From: DASVWZ01 sp963715675
GTDB lineage: Bacteria > Acidobacteriota > Terriglobia > Terriglobales > Acidobacteriaceae
Length of the DNA: 64,000 bases
Reading direction: 5' to 3'
NCBI GenBank assembly: GCA_963715675.1
Contig: OY970265.1
Coordinates: forward strand, 4,402,001-4,466,000
The position numbers and the translations under genes are program-made. The first letter of the stretch is position 1, and every line of letters begins with the position of its first letter. The notes beneath the pieces were generated by a model. It made no database searches and had not been told where the DNA came from. It saw nothing but the letters and a program-made list of their open reading frames with translations. Positions 34,035-42,984 of this stretch are shown here, piece by piece.

Positions 34035-35939
34035 ATGAAGTCCGTCATTATCGGCACTGCGGGCCACATCGACCACGGGAAGACCGCGCTGGTCAAAGCC
34101 CTGACCGGCATCGACGCCGACCGCCTGGAAGAAGAGAAGCGTCGCGGCATCACCATTGACCTCGGCTTCGCCCACCTGGACTTGCCGGGGGCGAACGGCG
34201 AACTGCTGCGCCTCGGATTTGTGGATGTGCCGGGTCACGAGCGTTTTGTCCGCAACATGCTCGCCGGGGTGGGCGGGGTGGACGTGATCCTATTCGTGAT
34301 CGCGGCCGACGAGTCCATCAAGCCGCAAACGCGGGAGCACTTTGACATCTGCCGCCTGCTTTCGGTGCCGCATGGGATTACCGTTCTTACCAAGTCTGAT
34401 GCCGTCGACGCTGAAACTCTGGAAGTGGTGCGGTTGGAGGTCGAAGAGTTCCTGCGCGGATCGTTTCTTGATCCCTCTCGTTCTCCTCTGGTACCGGTAA
34501 GTGCACTCCGCGGGACGGGACTGGAGGAACTCAAGCAAGCGCTGGTTCGAGTAGCGACCCAGGTTGAGGTGAGGGATGCAAAGGCGATCGCCCGCCTGCC
34601 GGTGGATCGCGTATTCAGCATGAAGGGTTTTGGAACGGTCGTCACCGGGACCTTGATTTCTGGAGCGATTGGGAAGGAAGCGGAGCTCGAAGTTTTTCCT
34701 AGCGGCCAGCGCGTTCGCGTTCGCGGCGTTGAGGTGCATGGAACAGCTGCCGAGCAGGCGGTTGCGGGGCAACGCACCGCGTTGAACCTCGCCGGTGCTG
34801 CGACGGAGCAGTTCACCCGGGGCATGATGCTGGCGCCGCCATCGACCTTTCACTCCACTTACACCGTCGATGTCAAACTGTCATTGCTCGCCTCGGCAAA
34901 GCCGCTGAAAGACAAAGCCCAGGTGCACTTTCATGCCTACACATCCGAGATGATCGCGAACGTAGTACTCTTTCAGCGCCCAAGATTGGAACCCGGCGAA
35001 ACCGCATATGCGCAACTGCGGCTCCGTGAGTCCGCACTGCTGCTGCCCGGAGATCATTTCATCCTGCGGCAATTTTCGCCGGTGATGACCATCGGCGGAG
35101 GCGTGGTGCTGGATTCAGCGCCCGCAACTCGCAAAGTGAAGGCAGAAGACAAACTTCTATTTCTTCAACAATTGGAGAATGGCTCGCCGGAGCAGGTTCT
35201 TTTGGCTCGAGTGCTGCGGCGAGGGAAGTTGGGGCTGTCGCTGACGGGGGCGGTTGCTGAAAATGGATGGGCACGCGAGAAACTGCAGGCGCGCGTGGAT
35301 GTTGTGCTGCGGGAGAAGAAAATCGTGCGTGCTGAGGGTGTTCTGGTTTCCGCGGCGGCATTTTCGGCTGCAAGCCGCGATGTTGAACTTGCCGTGAAGG
35401 CGTACCACGATTCCAATCCGTTGGTCGGAGGCATCAGCCGGGAAGAATTGCGCGAGCGAGTCGATCTCGGTCCAGAGGTGTTTGCCGCGGTGCTTGCCGA
35501 TCGGGTCATAGCCGGGAAACTGGAAGTCACCGCCGAGCAGGTACGCACCGCTGGCCGCGGCGTGGTGATGAAAGATGAAGAAGCCGAATCCATGAAGACC
35601 ATCGAGGCCACGTTCGCCGCGGCGGGGCTAAAAGTTCCCTCGCTCAAAGACGTACTTGCCGGACTTACCGTCGACCGAACTCGCGCCCAGAAGATTGTGA
35701 CGCTGCTGCTGCGCGACAAAGTCCTGGTGAAAATTTCGGACGACCTTGTCTTCCATCGGGATGCATTAGCTGATCTTCGCCGACGAGTCACGGCACAAAA
35801 GTCACAATCTCCTAAGATCGATGTAGCTCGATTCAAAGACTTGGCCGGGGTCAGCCGGAAATACGCGATCCCTTTGCTGGAATATCTCGACCGTGAGCAT
35901 GTGACCCGGCGTGTCGGAGACGAACGGGTAATCCTGTAA
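34035..35939 (+). CDS. selB: Selenocysteine-specific elongation factor
   Basis: 634 residues. It delivers Sec-tRNA(Sec) to UGA codons that are followed by a SECIS hairpin. The GTPase domain shows IIGTAGHIDHGKTALVKALT (G1), RRGITIDLGFA (G2), DVPGHERFVRNMLAG (G3) and VLTKSD (G4). EF-Tu-like domains 2-3 contain VFSMKGFGTVVTGTLISG and GDHFILRQFSPVMTIGGGVV. The ~250-residue C-terminal extension with winged-helix repeats (VDRTRAQKIVTLLLRDKVLV, FKDLAGVSRKYAIPLLEYLD) distinguishes SelB from EF-Tu. No selA, selC or selD is seen in the window. ATG 34023 is an alternative start. Confidence 0.93.
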   Translation: MKSVIIGTAGHIDHGKTALVKALTGIDADRLEEEKRRGITIDLGFAHLDLPGANGELLRLGFVDVPGHERFVRNMLAGVGGVDVILFVIAADESIKPQTREHFDICRLLSVPHGITVLTKSDAVDAETLEVVRLEVEEFLRGSFLDPSRSPLVPVSALRGTGLEELKQALVRVATQVEVRDAKAIARLPVDRVFSMKGFGTVVTGTLISGAIGKEAELEVFPSGQRVRVRGVEVHGTAAEQAVAGQRTALNLAGAATEQFTRGMMLAPPSTFHSTYTVDVKLSLLASAKPLKDKAQVHFHAYTSEMIANVVLFQRPRLEPGETAYAQLRLRESALLLPGDHFILRQFSPVMTIGGGVVLDSAPATRKVKAEDKLLFLQQLENGSPEQVLLARVLRRGKLGLSLTGAVAENGWAREKLQARVDVVLREKKIVRAEGVLVSAAAFSAASRDVELAVKAYHDSNPLVGGISREELRERVDLGPEVFAAVLADRVIAGKLEVTAEQVRTAGRGVVMKDEEAESMKTIEATFAAAGLKVPSLKDVLAGLTVDRTRAQKIVTLLLRDKVLVKISDDLVFHRDALADLRRRVTAQKSQSPKIDVARFKDLAGVSRKYAIPLLEYLDREHVTRRVGDERVIL

Positions 35940-35949
35940 GGGACTACGC

Positions 35950-37290
35950 ATGAACGACAAAATCCGCATCATCGGCGCGGGGTTAGCGGGTTCGGAAGCA
36001 GCCTGGCAGTGTGCCCGGCGAGGCGTTGCGGTGGAACTGTTTGAGATGCGGCCCGTGCGCTCGACTCCGGCCCATCAGACGAGCGCCTTTGCCGAACTGG
36101 TGTGCTCAAACTCCTTGAAATCGGACAGCGAAAACACAGCTCCGTGGCTGCTGAAAGAAGAGATGCGGCGCGCGGGATCGCGGTTGATGGAAATGGCTCG
36201 AGACTGCGCCGTTCCTGCAGGACACGCTTTGGCCGTTGATCGCACCAGGTTTTCCGCCCGGGTGACCGACGTCATTTCCCGCGAGCCGCTGATCACGGTG
36301 CGCCGCGAAGAGGCCACGCGAGTCGAAGAAGATCAGATTACGATCCTCGCCAGCGGTCCCCTGACTTCGGAAGCGCTTTCGAAGGAAATCGCACGCCTGA
36401 GTGGAGCGGAGCATCTTTTTTTTTACGATTCCATCAGCCCGATCGTGGAAGCGGAATCGATCGACATGTCGAAGGTGTATCTGGCGGCGCGCTACGACAA
36501 AGGCTCGGCGGACTACATCAATTGCCCGATGTCGAAAGAAGAGTATGACCGCTTTTATGATGCGCTGCTGGCGGCGCAGTCGGTCGAAGCAAAAGACTGG
36601 GAGAAGCTGAATTACTTCGAAGGCTGCCTGCCCATTGAAGAAATCGCCCGCCGTGGCCGCGACACGCTGCGCTTCGGCCCAATGAAGCCGGTGGGATTAA
36701 AAGACCCGCGAACCGGAAAGATGCCGTACGCGGTGGTGCAACTGAGACAGGAAAATCTGCGCGCCGATTCTTACAACCTGGTCGGCTTCCAGAACCATTT
36801 GAAATTCGGGGAGCAAGCCGGCGTGCTGCGTCTGATTCCGGGCCTGGAGAATGCGCGGTTCCTGCGCTACGGGCAAATCCACCGAAACACCTACATCAAC
36901 GCGCCGGCCTTGCTCTCCGGCACGTTGCAAATGAAACAGCATCCCAATGTTTTGTTTGCCGGACAGATCTGCGGCGTAGAGGGCTATGTGGAATCGATTG
37001 CCACCGGGCTGATTGCAGGGGTCCACGCGGCCGCCCTGATCTGCGGCTCCGATCCGGTGGCACCTCCGCGGGCGACGGCGTTCGGATCGTTACTGCACTA
37101 CATCGCGAATGCCGATCCCAGGAAATTCCAACCCGCCAACATCACTTTCGATCTTCTGCCGCCACTGGAACACAAGGTCCGAGATCGCAAGGAACGGCAC
37201 CGACTGCAGTGCAAACTGGCGCTAACCCAGCTCACAAGCTGGCTGGAAAGCGCTTCCCGCTATGCGCCTTGTGCAGTGGACCCTAGCTAA
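35950..37290 (+). CDS. trmFO: Methylenetetrahydrofolate-tRNA-(uracil-5-)-methyltransferase
   Basis: 446 residues. This folate/FAD-dependent enzyme makes m5U54 in the T-loop of tRNA. FAD motif IRIIGAGLAGSEAAWQCARR, then FEMRPVRSTPAHQTSAFAEL, VCSNSLKSDSENTAPWLLKE, GPLTSEALSKEIARL, FEGCLPIEEIARRGRDTLRF, NLVGFQNHLKFGEQ, and the catalytic-Cys region AGQICGVEGYVESIATGLIA. It starts 10 bp after selB, so the two probably share a transcript. Confidence 0.96.
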   Translation: MNDKIRIIGAGLAGSEAAWQCARRGVAVELFEMRPVRSTPAHQTSAFAELVCSNSLKSDSENTAPWLLKEEMRRAGSRLMEMARDCAVPAGHALAVDRTRFSARVTDVISREPLITVRREEATRVEEDQITILASGPLTSEALSKEIARLSGAEHLFFYDSISPIVEAESIDMSKVYLAARYDKGSADYINCPMSKEEYDRFYDALLAAQSVEAKDWEKLNYFEGCLPIEEIARRGRDTLRFGPMKPVGLKDPRTGKMPYAVVQLRQENLRADSYNLVGFQNHLKFGEQAGVLRLIPGLENARFLRYGQIHRNTYINAPALLSGTLQMKQHPNVLFAGQICGVEGYVESIATGLIAGVHAAALICGSDPVAPPRATAFGSLLHYIANADPRKFQPANITFDLLPPLEHKVRDRKERHRLQCKLALTQLTSWLESASRYAPCAVDPS

Positions 37291-37392
37291 CCTAAAGCTG
37301 GACGGAACTGAGAGTTGCCATGCCTCGTATCTATAGACAGGGACGTTCCTCCGGCTCACGTTCATCTGGCTGCCGCGTCCAAGTTTTAGTCC

Positions 37393-38652
37393 ATGATTCT
37401 GCGCGACCTTATTGGCGATGTTTTTCGCACTTTGTGGGCGCACAAGCTGCGCACGTTTCTGACCATGTTCGGGATTGCATGGGGTATTGTTTCGATTGTG
37501 CTGATGGTGGGCGCCGGTGAGGGCCTGCGCGTCGGTCAGGCCAGAGTTGCAGCCACCCTGGGCAAAGACGTGATGATTGTTTTCCACGGACGCACCAGCC
37601 TGCAAGCCGGAGGGGCTCGCGCCGGCCGCACGGTGCACTGGGAAGACCCCGATGTCCCCGCGGTGCAGGCCGATTCTCCCGATTGCCAGTACATGATTCC
37701 AGAACTGGAGCAGGAAGACGTTCAGATTCACAGCAATTACAACAATGCGGCGTTCCTGGTGACGGGTTCGTGGCCGGAGTTCAGCGAGATTCGCAGTCTT
37801 GGCGTCGGCGAAGGGCGTTTCTACGACTGGGAAGATCAGCGGCAAGGACGCCGGGTTGCGTTTCTCGGCAGTGACGCGGCCAAGCAGCTTTTCCCTGGAC
37901 GCAGTCCGGTGGGGGAAAACCTCTACCTGAATGGTTTTCCTTATGTCGTGATCGGGGTCATGGAGAAGAAGAAACAGGACTCCAGCTATGACGGCTGGGA
38001 TGTGAACAAAATCTTCGTCCCGTTTGGCGCCATGCGCCGCGACTTCCCCGACAAGCCCCCGGGTACGCCAACTACGTTCGACCAGTTGCTGGTTACGCCA
38101 AAGTCCGTGGGCCAGCACGAGGTTTGCAAGCACGAGGTGCGCGTTGCACTGGGCCGCATGCACAATTTCGACCCCACCGACAAGGAAGCCTGCCCGATCT
38201 GGGATACGGTCCAAGAGGCACAGGCCTTCGAAACCATGACCAATGGAATGAAGTACTTCCTCGGCGCGGTTGGGATTGTGACGTTGATGCTGGGAGGGTT
38301 GGGAGTAATGAACGTCATGATGGTTGCGGTGCGGGAGCGAACTCGCGAGATCGGAGTGCGCAAGGCCCTGGGCGCACCCGCGCATACGATCCTGCGACAG
38401 TTCTTTATCGAAGCGTTGCTGATTGCGCTGGTCAGCGGCGGCGCGGGTCTGGGCGTGGCGTACGGGATTTGCTGGCTGGTGAACCTGCTGCCCATGCCGG
38501 ACTTTTTCGCCGGCCTTGTGCCCACTTGGACCTCCGGGCTTCTGTCCTGCGTATTGTTGGGAACGACCGCGGTGCTATCGGCGCTATATCCCGCGCGGAA
38601 AGCGGCTTTGATTGATCCGATTGAAGCACTGCGATTTGAGGCAGGAGGGTAG
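37393..38652 (+). CDS. ABC transporter permease, MacB/FtsX type
   Basis: 419 residues. The N-terminal helix follows MILRDLIGDVFRTLWAHKLR (residues ~20-45), a periplasmic core of the MacB_PCD type spans ~50-250, and three C-terminal helices carry the FtsX domain (LGAVGIVTLMLGGLGVMNVM, VRERTREIGVRKALGAPAHT). Such permeases usually pair with a MacB-type ATPase and an adaptor for export or mechanotransmission. Neither is adjacent here. A similar permease follows by 29 bp. Confidence 0.88.
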   Translation: MILRDLIGDVFRTLWAHKLRTFLTMFGIAWGIVSIVLMVGAGEGLRVGQARVAATLGKDVMIVFHGRTSLQAGGARAGRTVHWEDPDVPAVQADSPDCQYMIPELEQEDVQIHSNYNNAAFLVTGSWPEFSEIRSLGVGEGRFYDWEDQRQGRRVAFLGSDAAKQLFPGRSPVGENLYLNGFPYVVIGVMEKKKQDSSYDGWDVNKIFVPFGAMRRDFPDKPPGTPTTFDQLLVTPKSVGQHEVCKHEVRVALGRMHNFDPTDKEACPIWDTVQEAQAFETMTNGMKYFLGAVGIVTLMLGGLGVMNVMMVAVRERTREIGVRKALGAPAHTILRQFFIEALLIALVSGGAGLGVAYGICWLVNLLPMPDFFAGLVPTWTSGLLSCVLLGTTAVLSALYPARKAALIDPIEALRFEAGG

Positions 38653-38681
38653 CGCAGACTCTTGGACTCCGCTCCGCTGAC

Positions 38682-39938
38682 ATGCTGATGCAGATCATGG
38701 TCGAAGCCTGGATCGCGCTGAAGCGCAACATTACGCGCAGCCTGCTCACCATGCTCGGCATTGTTTGGGGCATCGCAACGGTCACCCTGCTGATCGCCTA
38801 CGGGAGCAGCTTCCGGAGGGTTATGGTCAGTGGCTTCGATGCTTTCGGCAAGAGCGCCGTGATCTGCTGGCCCCAGCAGACCAGCGAGCAACCGGGCGGC
38901 CAGCGCGCCGGCAAGAGGGTCGTATTCGAAAGGGCCGATGTTGACCTAGTGAAGGAAACCGCGCCGCTGGTGAAACATGTTTGCCTCGAAACGGTGCGGC
39001 GGCCCGGCATTGCCTATGGCGACCGGATGGTGGGAACGGCGCCGGTTCGCGGAGTCTGCCCCGAGTATGGCGAAATGCGCAACGAAGTGCCTTCCGAGGG
39101 GCGCTGGATCAACGCCAGCGATGAACTGGAACGCCGCCGTGTGATTTTCCTCGGTGGACGGGTTCGTGAGCAACTTTTCAGTGGGCGTCCCGCCGTCGGT
39201 GAGACCGTGCTGGTCGGTGGCGTGCGGTTTACCGTGATTGGAGTGATGGCCCGTAAACTCCAACTCAGCAACTATTTCAGCAGCGACGACGACTCGTCTT
39301 GGATTCCGTATTCCGCGGCCGGCGACTTATGGAATACCCGCTATGCGGCCGTGATGGTGTTTGAGCCCATTGCCCCGCAATTCGAGAAGCGGGCAATGGC
39401 CCAGGTTCTGGCGGCGGTGGCCACCCGGCAGCAGTTTTCGCCCACGGACAAGAAAGCGATTCAGATGTTCGGACGGGACGAATTCCGCCCTGTTATTGAC
39501 GGGATTACGATCGGACTGCAAGTGCTGTTGACCTTCATCGGTACACTCACTCTCGGGATCGGCGGGGTGGGAGTCATGAACATCATGCTGGTTTCGGTGG
39601 ACGAACGCATCCGCGAAATTGGACTACGCCGTGCGCTGGGAGCGAAGAAAAGCCACATCAAGTTCCAATTTCTGGCGGAAACGCTGCTCATCATGATGAT
39701 CGGCGGCGCCATCGGTGTGCTGTTGTCTTACGGAATCGCTGCCGCGGTCGGGACTCTGCCCATGATGGGTCCTCTGTTCGAAGACGACTCGGGCAAGGGC
39801 GATATTCATCTCCAGATCTCGATGATGACCGTAACGTTGTCCACGCTCGTTCTGCTGATTGTGGGAGTGCTCAGCGGTATGGTGCCAGCCCTGCGTGCCT
39901 CTAAACTTGATCCTGTGGAAGCCCTGCGCTACGAGTGA
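38682..39938 (+). CDS. ABC transporter permease, MacB/FtsX type (second)
   Basis: 418 residues with the same layout as its neighbour: an N-terminal helix after LMQIMVEAWIALKRNITRSL, a periplasmic domain, and FtsX-type helices (IGGVGVMNIMLVSVDERIRE, IGLRRALGAKKSHIKFQFLA). It may form a heterodimer with the upstream permease; the ATPase must be encoded elsewhere. A terminator follows at 40074. Confidence 0.88.
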   Translation: MLMQIMVEAWIALKRNITRSLLTMLGIVWGIATVTLLIAYGSSFRRVMVSGFDAFGKSAVICWPQQTSEQPGGQRAGKRVVFERADVDLVKETAPLVKHVCLETVRRPGIAYGDRMVGTAPVRGVCPEYGEMRNEVPSEGRWINASDELERRRVIFLGGRVREQLFSGRPAVGETVLVGGVRFTVIGVMARKLQLSNYFSSDDDSSWIPYSAAGDLWNTRYAAVMVFEPIAPQFEKRAMAQVLAAVATRQQFSPTDKKAIQMFGRDEFRPVIDGITIGLQVLLTFIGTLTLGIGGVGVMNIMLVSVDERIREIGLRRALGAKKSHIKFQFLAETLLIMMIGGAIGVLLSYGIAAAVGTLPMMGPLFEDDSGKGDIHLQISMMTVTLSTLVLLIVGVLSGMVPALRASKLDPVEALRYE

Positions 39939-40073
39939 AGAGCCTCCGAAACGTAGCAGATCATGAACGAGTGTCGGCTGGGCTCTTTCCATTTCGGAAC
40001 CGAATTCCCAGGACTGCACTGCAGTGAGTGCTAATCTCGGGCAGTTGGTTATCCATCCTGCGTGAATTGGCGC

Positions 40074-40101
40074 AAATCCCTAAGAATGAGGGATTTTCTT
40101 T
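40074..40101 (+). terminator. Rho-independent terminator after the permease pair
   Basis: AAATCCCT (40074-40081) pairs with AGGGATTT (40089-40096) around a 7-nt loop, followed by TTCTTTT. Confidence 0.75.
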
Positions 40102-40165
40102 TGAGGCTTGCGCTTTTAAGTGGACCTCCGTTTGCAACTCGACAACGCTGAGCAGGTGAAACTTC

Positions 40166-40603
40166 ATGAATTCCGCACCATGTGTTCGAGGATTGGCCGA
40201 ATGTGCCATTTCACCAGAACCTCCCGTACATGCCAAGCCTGTCAGGGGAACGATTCTGTTGGTTGAAGACGAGGAGTTTCTGCGAGAACTCGCTGGCGAG
40301 GTCCTGGAATGTGCAGGACACCGGGTTCTGAAAGCGCGAGACGCGGAAGCGGCCACCGCGCTGTTTCGGCGTCATGGCAAGATCGTGGACTTGCTGCTCA
40401 CCGATGTCGTGATGCCCGGGGAAAGCGGGCGCCACCTTGCGAAGCGGATGCGGGAACTTCAACCAACGTTGAAGGTAGTATTCATCTCTGGGCATGCGGA
40501 GAATCTTGCCGGGAACGGTGAGCCAGCGACTTGTTACTTGCAGAAGCCGTTCTGTGCGGATTCCCTGCTGGAGAAGATCGATCAACTCCTCGCTGCATCG
40601 TGA
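40166..40603 (+). CDS. Single-domain response regulator
   Basis: 145 residues. After ~27 non-conserved residues, a CheY-like receiver domain runs from GTILLVEDEEFLRELAGEVL to the end. The acidic pocket is in VEDEE, the phospho-acceptor Asp in LLLTDVVMPGESGR, the Ser/Thr switch in VVFISGHAE, and the Lys in CYLQKPF. No output domain follows. It lies beside flagellar genes but convergent with them, so a chemotaxis or kinase-cassette role is possible but unproven. The start could be internal. Confidence 0.88.
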   Translation: MNSAPCVRGLAECAISPEPPVHAKPVRGTILLVEDEEFLRELAGEVLECAGHRVLKARDAEAATALFRRHGKIVDLLLTDVVMPGESGRHLAKRMRELQPTLKVVFISGHAENLAGNGEPATCYLQKPFCADSLLEKIDQLLAAS

Positions 40604-40708
40604 GGAGCGGTTCGTAATTTGAGTAATTTGGCCAGGCGAAATATTGCCAACGCCGTGCGGACGAGAGATTCCTCGTTCTTCTTTGCGGATTGCCATTGGG
40701 TCATGGAA

Positions 40709-42007
40709 TCACACCGGCTTGGCGCTGGCGTCTGCCACGCTAACCTCCAAGAGCGCGCCACTAGCCAGCGGGGAAAGAGTCGATTGCAAACACAGATCCG
40801 CGGCTTCCGCCATGCTTTGGGATTCCTGCTGCTTCATCGCCAGCCAACTGCTAAACGTGGTTTTCTCCCGTGCCACGCTATCCAGGTTGCGGCGGATGCG
40901 CTCCATATAGTGCGCCTTCACGCGCTCCAGTTCGGCCTGGATTCGGACATTTTCTTCCGCCTTCCGTGCCGACTCTGCCTCAAGCTGTTTCGTCTGCTCG
41001 GCCTCGTAGGAATCCAGAGCATCCTGGCGCGTTTTGGCGTCCTGCAGCACTTGGTCGATCGGAATGCCGGCCGCATCGAGAGCCATCAACACCGCGGCCC
41101 GCCTCATCTTTTTCGATAAGCCGCAGATGTATTCGCTGTGAAGCATCCCGACCACTTTGTTAATGCTGTATCCCTTCCGCGGATCCATGATCCCGGCCGC
41201 GCGGTAAATCTCCTGCATGGGCAACAGTTCGACTTCGAAACTCGCGCCGCTCTCTCGCGCAGGATCCGCAGGAGTTTGTTCCGGGGGAGTATCCACCTGG
41301 GGCGCATGATTCCCCCTCCGACCCTTGCCGTTGCTGTTTCCGTTGGCGCTTTCGCCGGGACTGTCCTGCTTGTGGTGCCAGGGTGCCAGATCGAGCCATT
41401 TGTGTCGCATATGTTTCCTTCCCTTGCCACTTTCGTTTCCTTCTAGAGGCAGTTGCCTGCGGAATTCAGCCCGCTGAACAGCATCGAAGGTTCGGATCCG
41501 CGAAATCTGGGGTCTATCCCGGTCGCATCTTTCAGGAGTTTCTCCACGCGGAGGCATCGCGGTCGTACAGGTCCCGAGGGCAACATTCTCCGGTGTCCGG
41601 TTGGCTGCAATAATTGCTCTCCGCTTGCTTTCTTGCGGCTTCGGCGGACTTTGGATTCTGGCTGTCGAGACCAGAGGAGCGCTACGTACGCCTTCTTGAG
41701 GTGGGAAACCCGCGGGAACAAGCCGGCCAAGTGTGAGGCCTTTCGTGGGGTCCCGCTGAATACCCACAAGATACTCCTTGCCCTCGCTGCGGCAGTACCT
41801 GGCAATGCCAGAGAATTGCTCCCAGCGCCACTGAACTCTCAGCTTTGATCCCACCCAGATTGGTGTCTTGACCCGTATACATGCTCCCCCGGCAGATTTA
41901 TCTTCCATGCGCGCGGGAACGGCTTGCAAGGTTCCAGCTTGGTCTTCCCACAAGGCTTCCACCAGAATCATGACTGCTGTCCGGGGCTCGCGCGTCACTC
42001 CGCTCAT
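40709..42007 (-). CDS. PilZ-domain protein with long C-terminal coiled coil
   Basis: 432 residues. The N-terminal ~100 residues look like PilZ: DKSAGGACIRV fits the DxSxxG motif, while the preceding arginines read REPR (one residue short of RxxxR). A disordered middle is followed by a conserved-looking segment (LLPMQEIYRAAGIMDPRKGY, INKVVGMLHSEYICGLSKKM) and a coiled coil (EAEQTKQLEAESARKAEENV). It is downstream of motA/motB on the same strand. A c-di-GMP-responsive motor or flagellar regulator is plausible inference. Confidence 0.7.
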   Translation of the reverse strand: MSGVTREPRTAVMILVEALWEDQAGTLQAVPARMEDKSAGGACIRVKTPIWVGSKLRVQWRWEQFSGIARYCRSEGKEYLVGIQRDPTKGLTLGRLVPAGFPPQEGVRSAPLVSTARIQSPPKPQESKRRAIIAANRTPENVALGTCTTAMPPRGETPERCDRDRPQISRIRTFDAVQRAEFRRQLPLEGNESGKGRKHMRHKWLDLAPWHHKQDSPGESANGNSNGKGRRGNHAPQVDTPPEQTPADPARESGASFEVELLPMQEIYRAAGIMDPRKGYSINKVVGMLHSEYICGLSKKMRRAAVLMALDAAGIPIDQVLQDAKTRQDALDSYEAEQTKQLEAESARKAEENVRIQAELERVKAHYMERIRRNLDSVAREKTTFSSWLAMKQQESQSMAEAADLCLQSTLSPLASGALLEVSVADASAKPV

Positions 42008-42213
42008 GCCAGCTCTATCGGCAGGAAGTCAAATCGCTTCACATTACTCGGTCTGCACTCCGTCACCGCGCCGTCCAACTGTTGGGAGGGGAGGCAAGGA
42101 AGCCTGTCCAGCCGGCTGACGTCTCCCGTCAGAGACTCACAATCCAAAGAGCGTGCGTCGGTGATGCCAAAGAGAACTAGGATCGCAAAACCTCCATACG
42201 CGTCAAGAATCTG

Positions 42214-42984
42214 TTAATGCGCCGGGTGCAAAGGCGAGCGATTTGAGTTGGGCGATGGTTGCTGCCTCCCCAGAATCACCACGTCCACCCGCCGGTTCTG
42301 GGCGCGGCCCTCCTGAGTGTTGTTGCTGGCGATGGGGTGGTACTGGGCATAGCCGGCTGCGGAAAGCAGTTCGGGGGCATACTGATACTGGGTGATGAGG
42401 CGCCGCACCAGCTCGGTGGATCGGGCGGTGGACAACTCCCAGTTGGAATTGAATGCCGAGTTGTGGATGGGGACATCGTCGGTGTGACCTTCGATGCGGA
42501 CCTTGCATCGGCGCTGGCCAAGCAGCAATGCGATGCGGCGAAAGGCGGACTGGGAGTTCGCTTTGATGCCGGCAGAGCCACTCTCAAAAAAACCAATCTC
42601 TCTGAGACTGATGACCAGACCTTGGGACGAACTTCGAATGGCTACTTCCCCGCGGGATATCTCCGGGGCCAGCGTTTGCTCGAGATCTTTGCGTAGAGAG
42701 GTCATATCTTCGCCCTCCGGTGCGCCAGGAGGCAAGGTGGGCAGGCTGGGCGGGTCAACCGTCTGAACTCGAACCAAGATCGGAACGGAAGAAGTTGGCG
42801 GCGTCTCACCAGGTGCAAAGGCTGCCTGGATGGCCTCCGCTAACTCCGCGATTTTTTTTCGATCCACCTGGGCAGCGGAATAGAGCACTACGAAAAACGC
42901 GAACAACAGCGTGATGAAATCCGCATACGAGACCAGCCAGCGCTCATGATTGAGATGCGGCTTGGTTTTTTTCCGACGTTTCAC
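42214..42984 (-). CDS. motB: Flagellar motor stator protein MotB
   Basis: 256 residues. One membrane helix follows the proton-binding Asp in WLVSYADFITLLFAFFVVLY. A plug/linker follows, then an OmpA-type peptidoglycan-binding domain with RIEGHTDDVPIHNSAFNSNW, LSTARSTELVRRLI and RAQNRRVDVVIL. With MotA it forms the ion-conducting stator anchored to the wall. It overlaps motA by 41 bp. Confidence 0.95.
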   Translation of the reverse strand: MKRRKKTKPHLNHERWLVSYADFITLLFAFFVVLYSAAQVDRKKIAELAEAIQAAFAPGETPPTSSVPILVRVQTVDPPSLPTLPPGAPEGEDMTSLRKDLEQTLAPEISRGEVAIRSSSQGLVISLREIGFFESGSAGIKANSQSAFRRIALLLGQRRCKVRIEGHTDDVPIHNSAFNSNWELSTARSTELVRRLITQYQYAPELLSAAGYAQYHPIASNNTQEGRAQNRRVDVVILGRQQPSPNSNRSPLHPAH

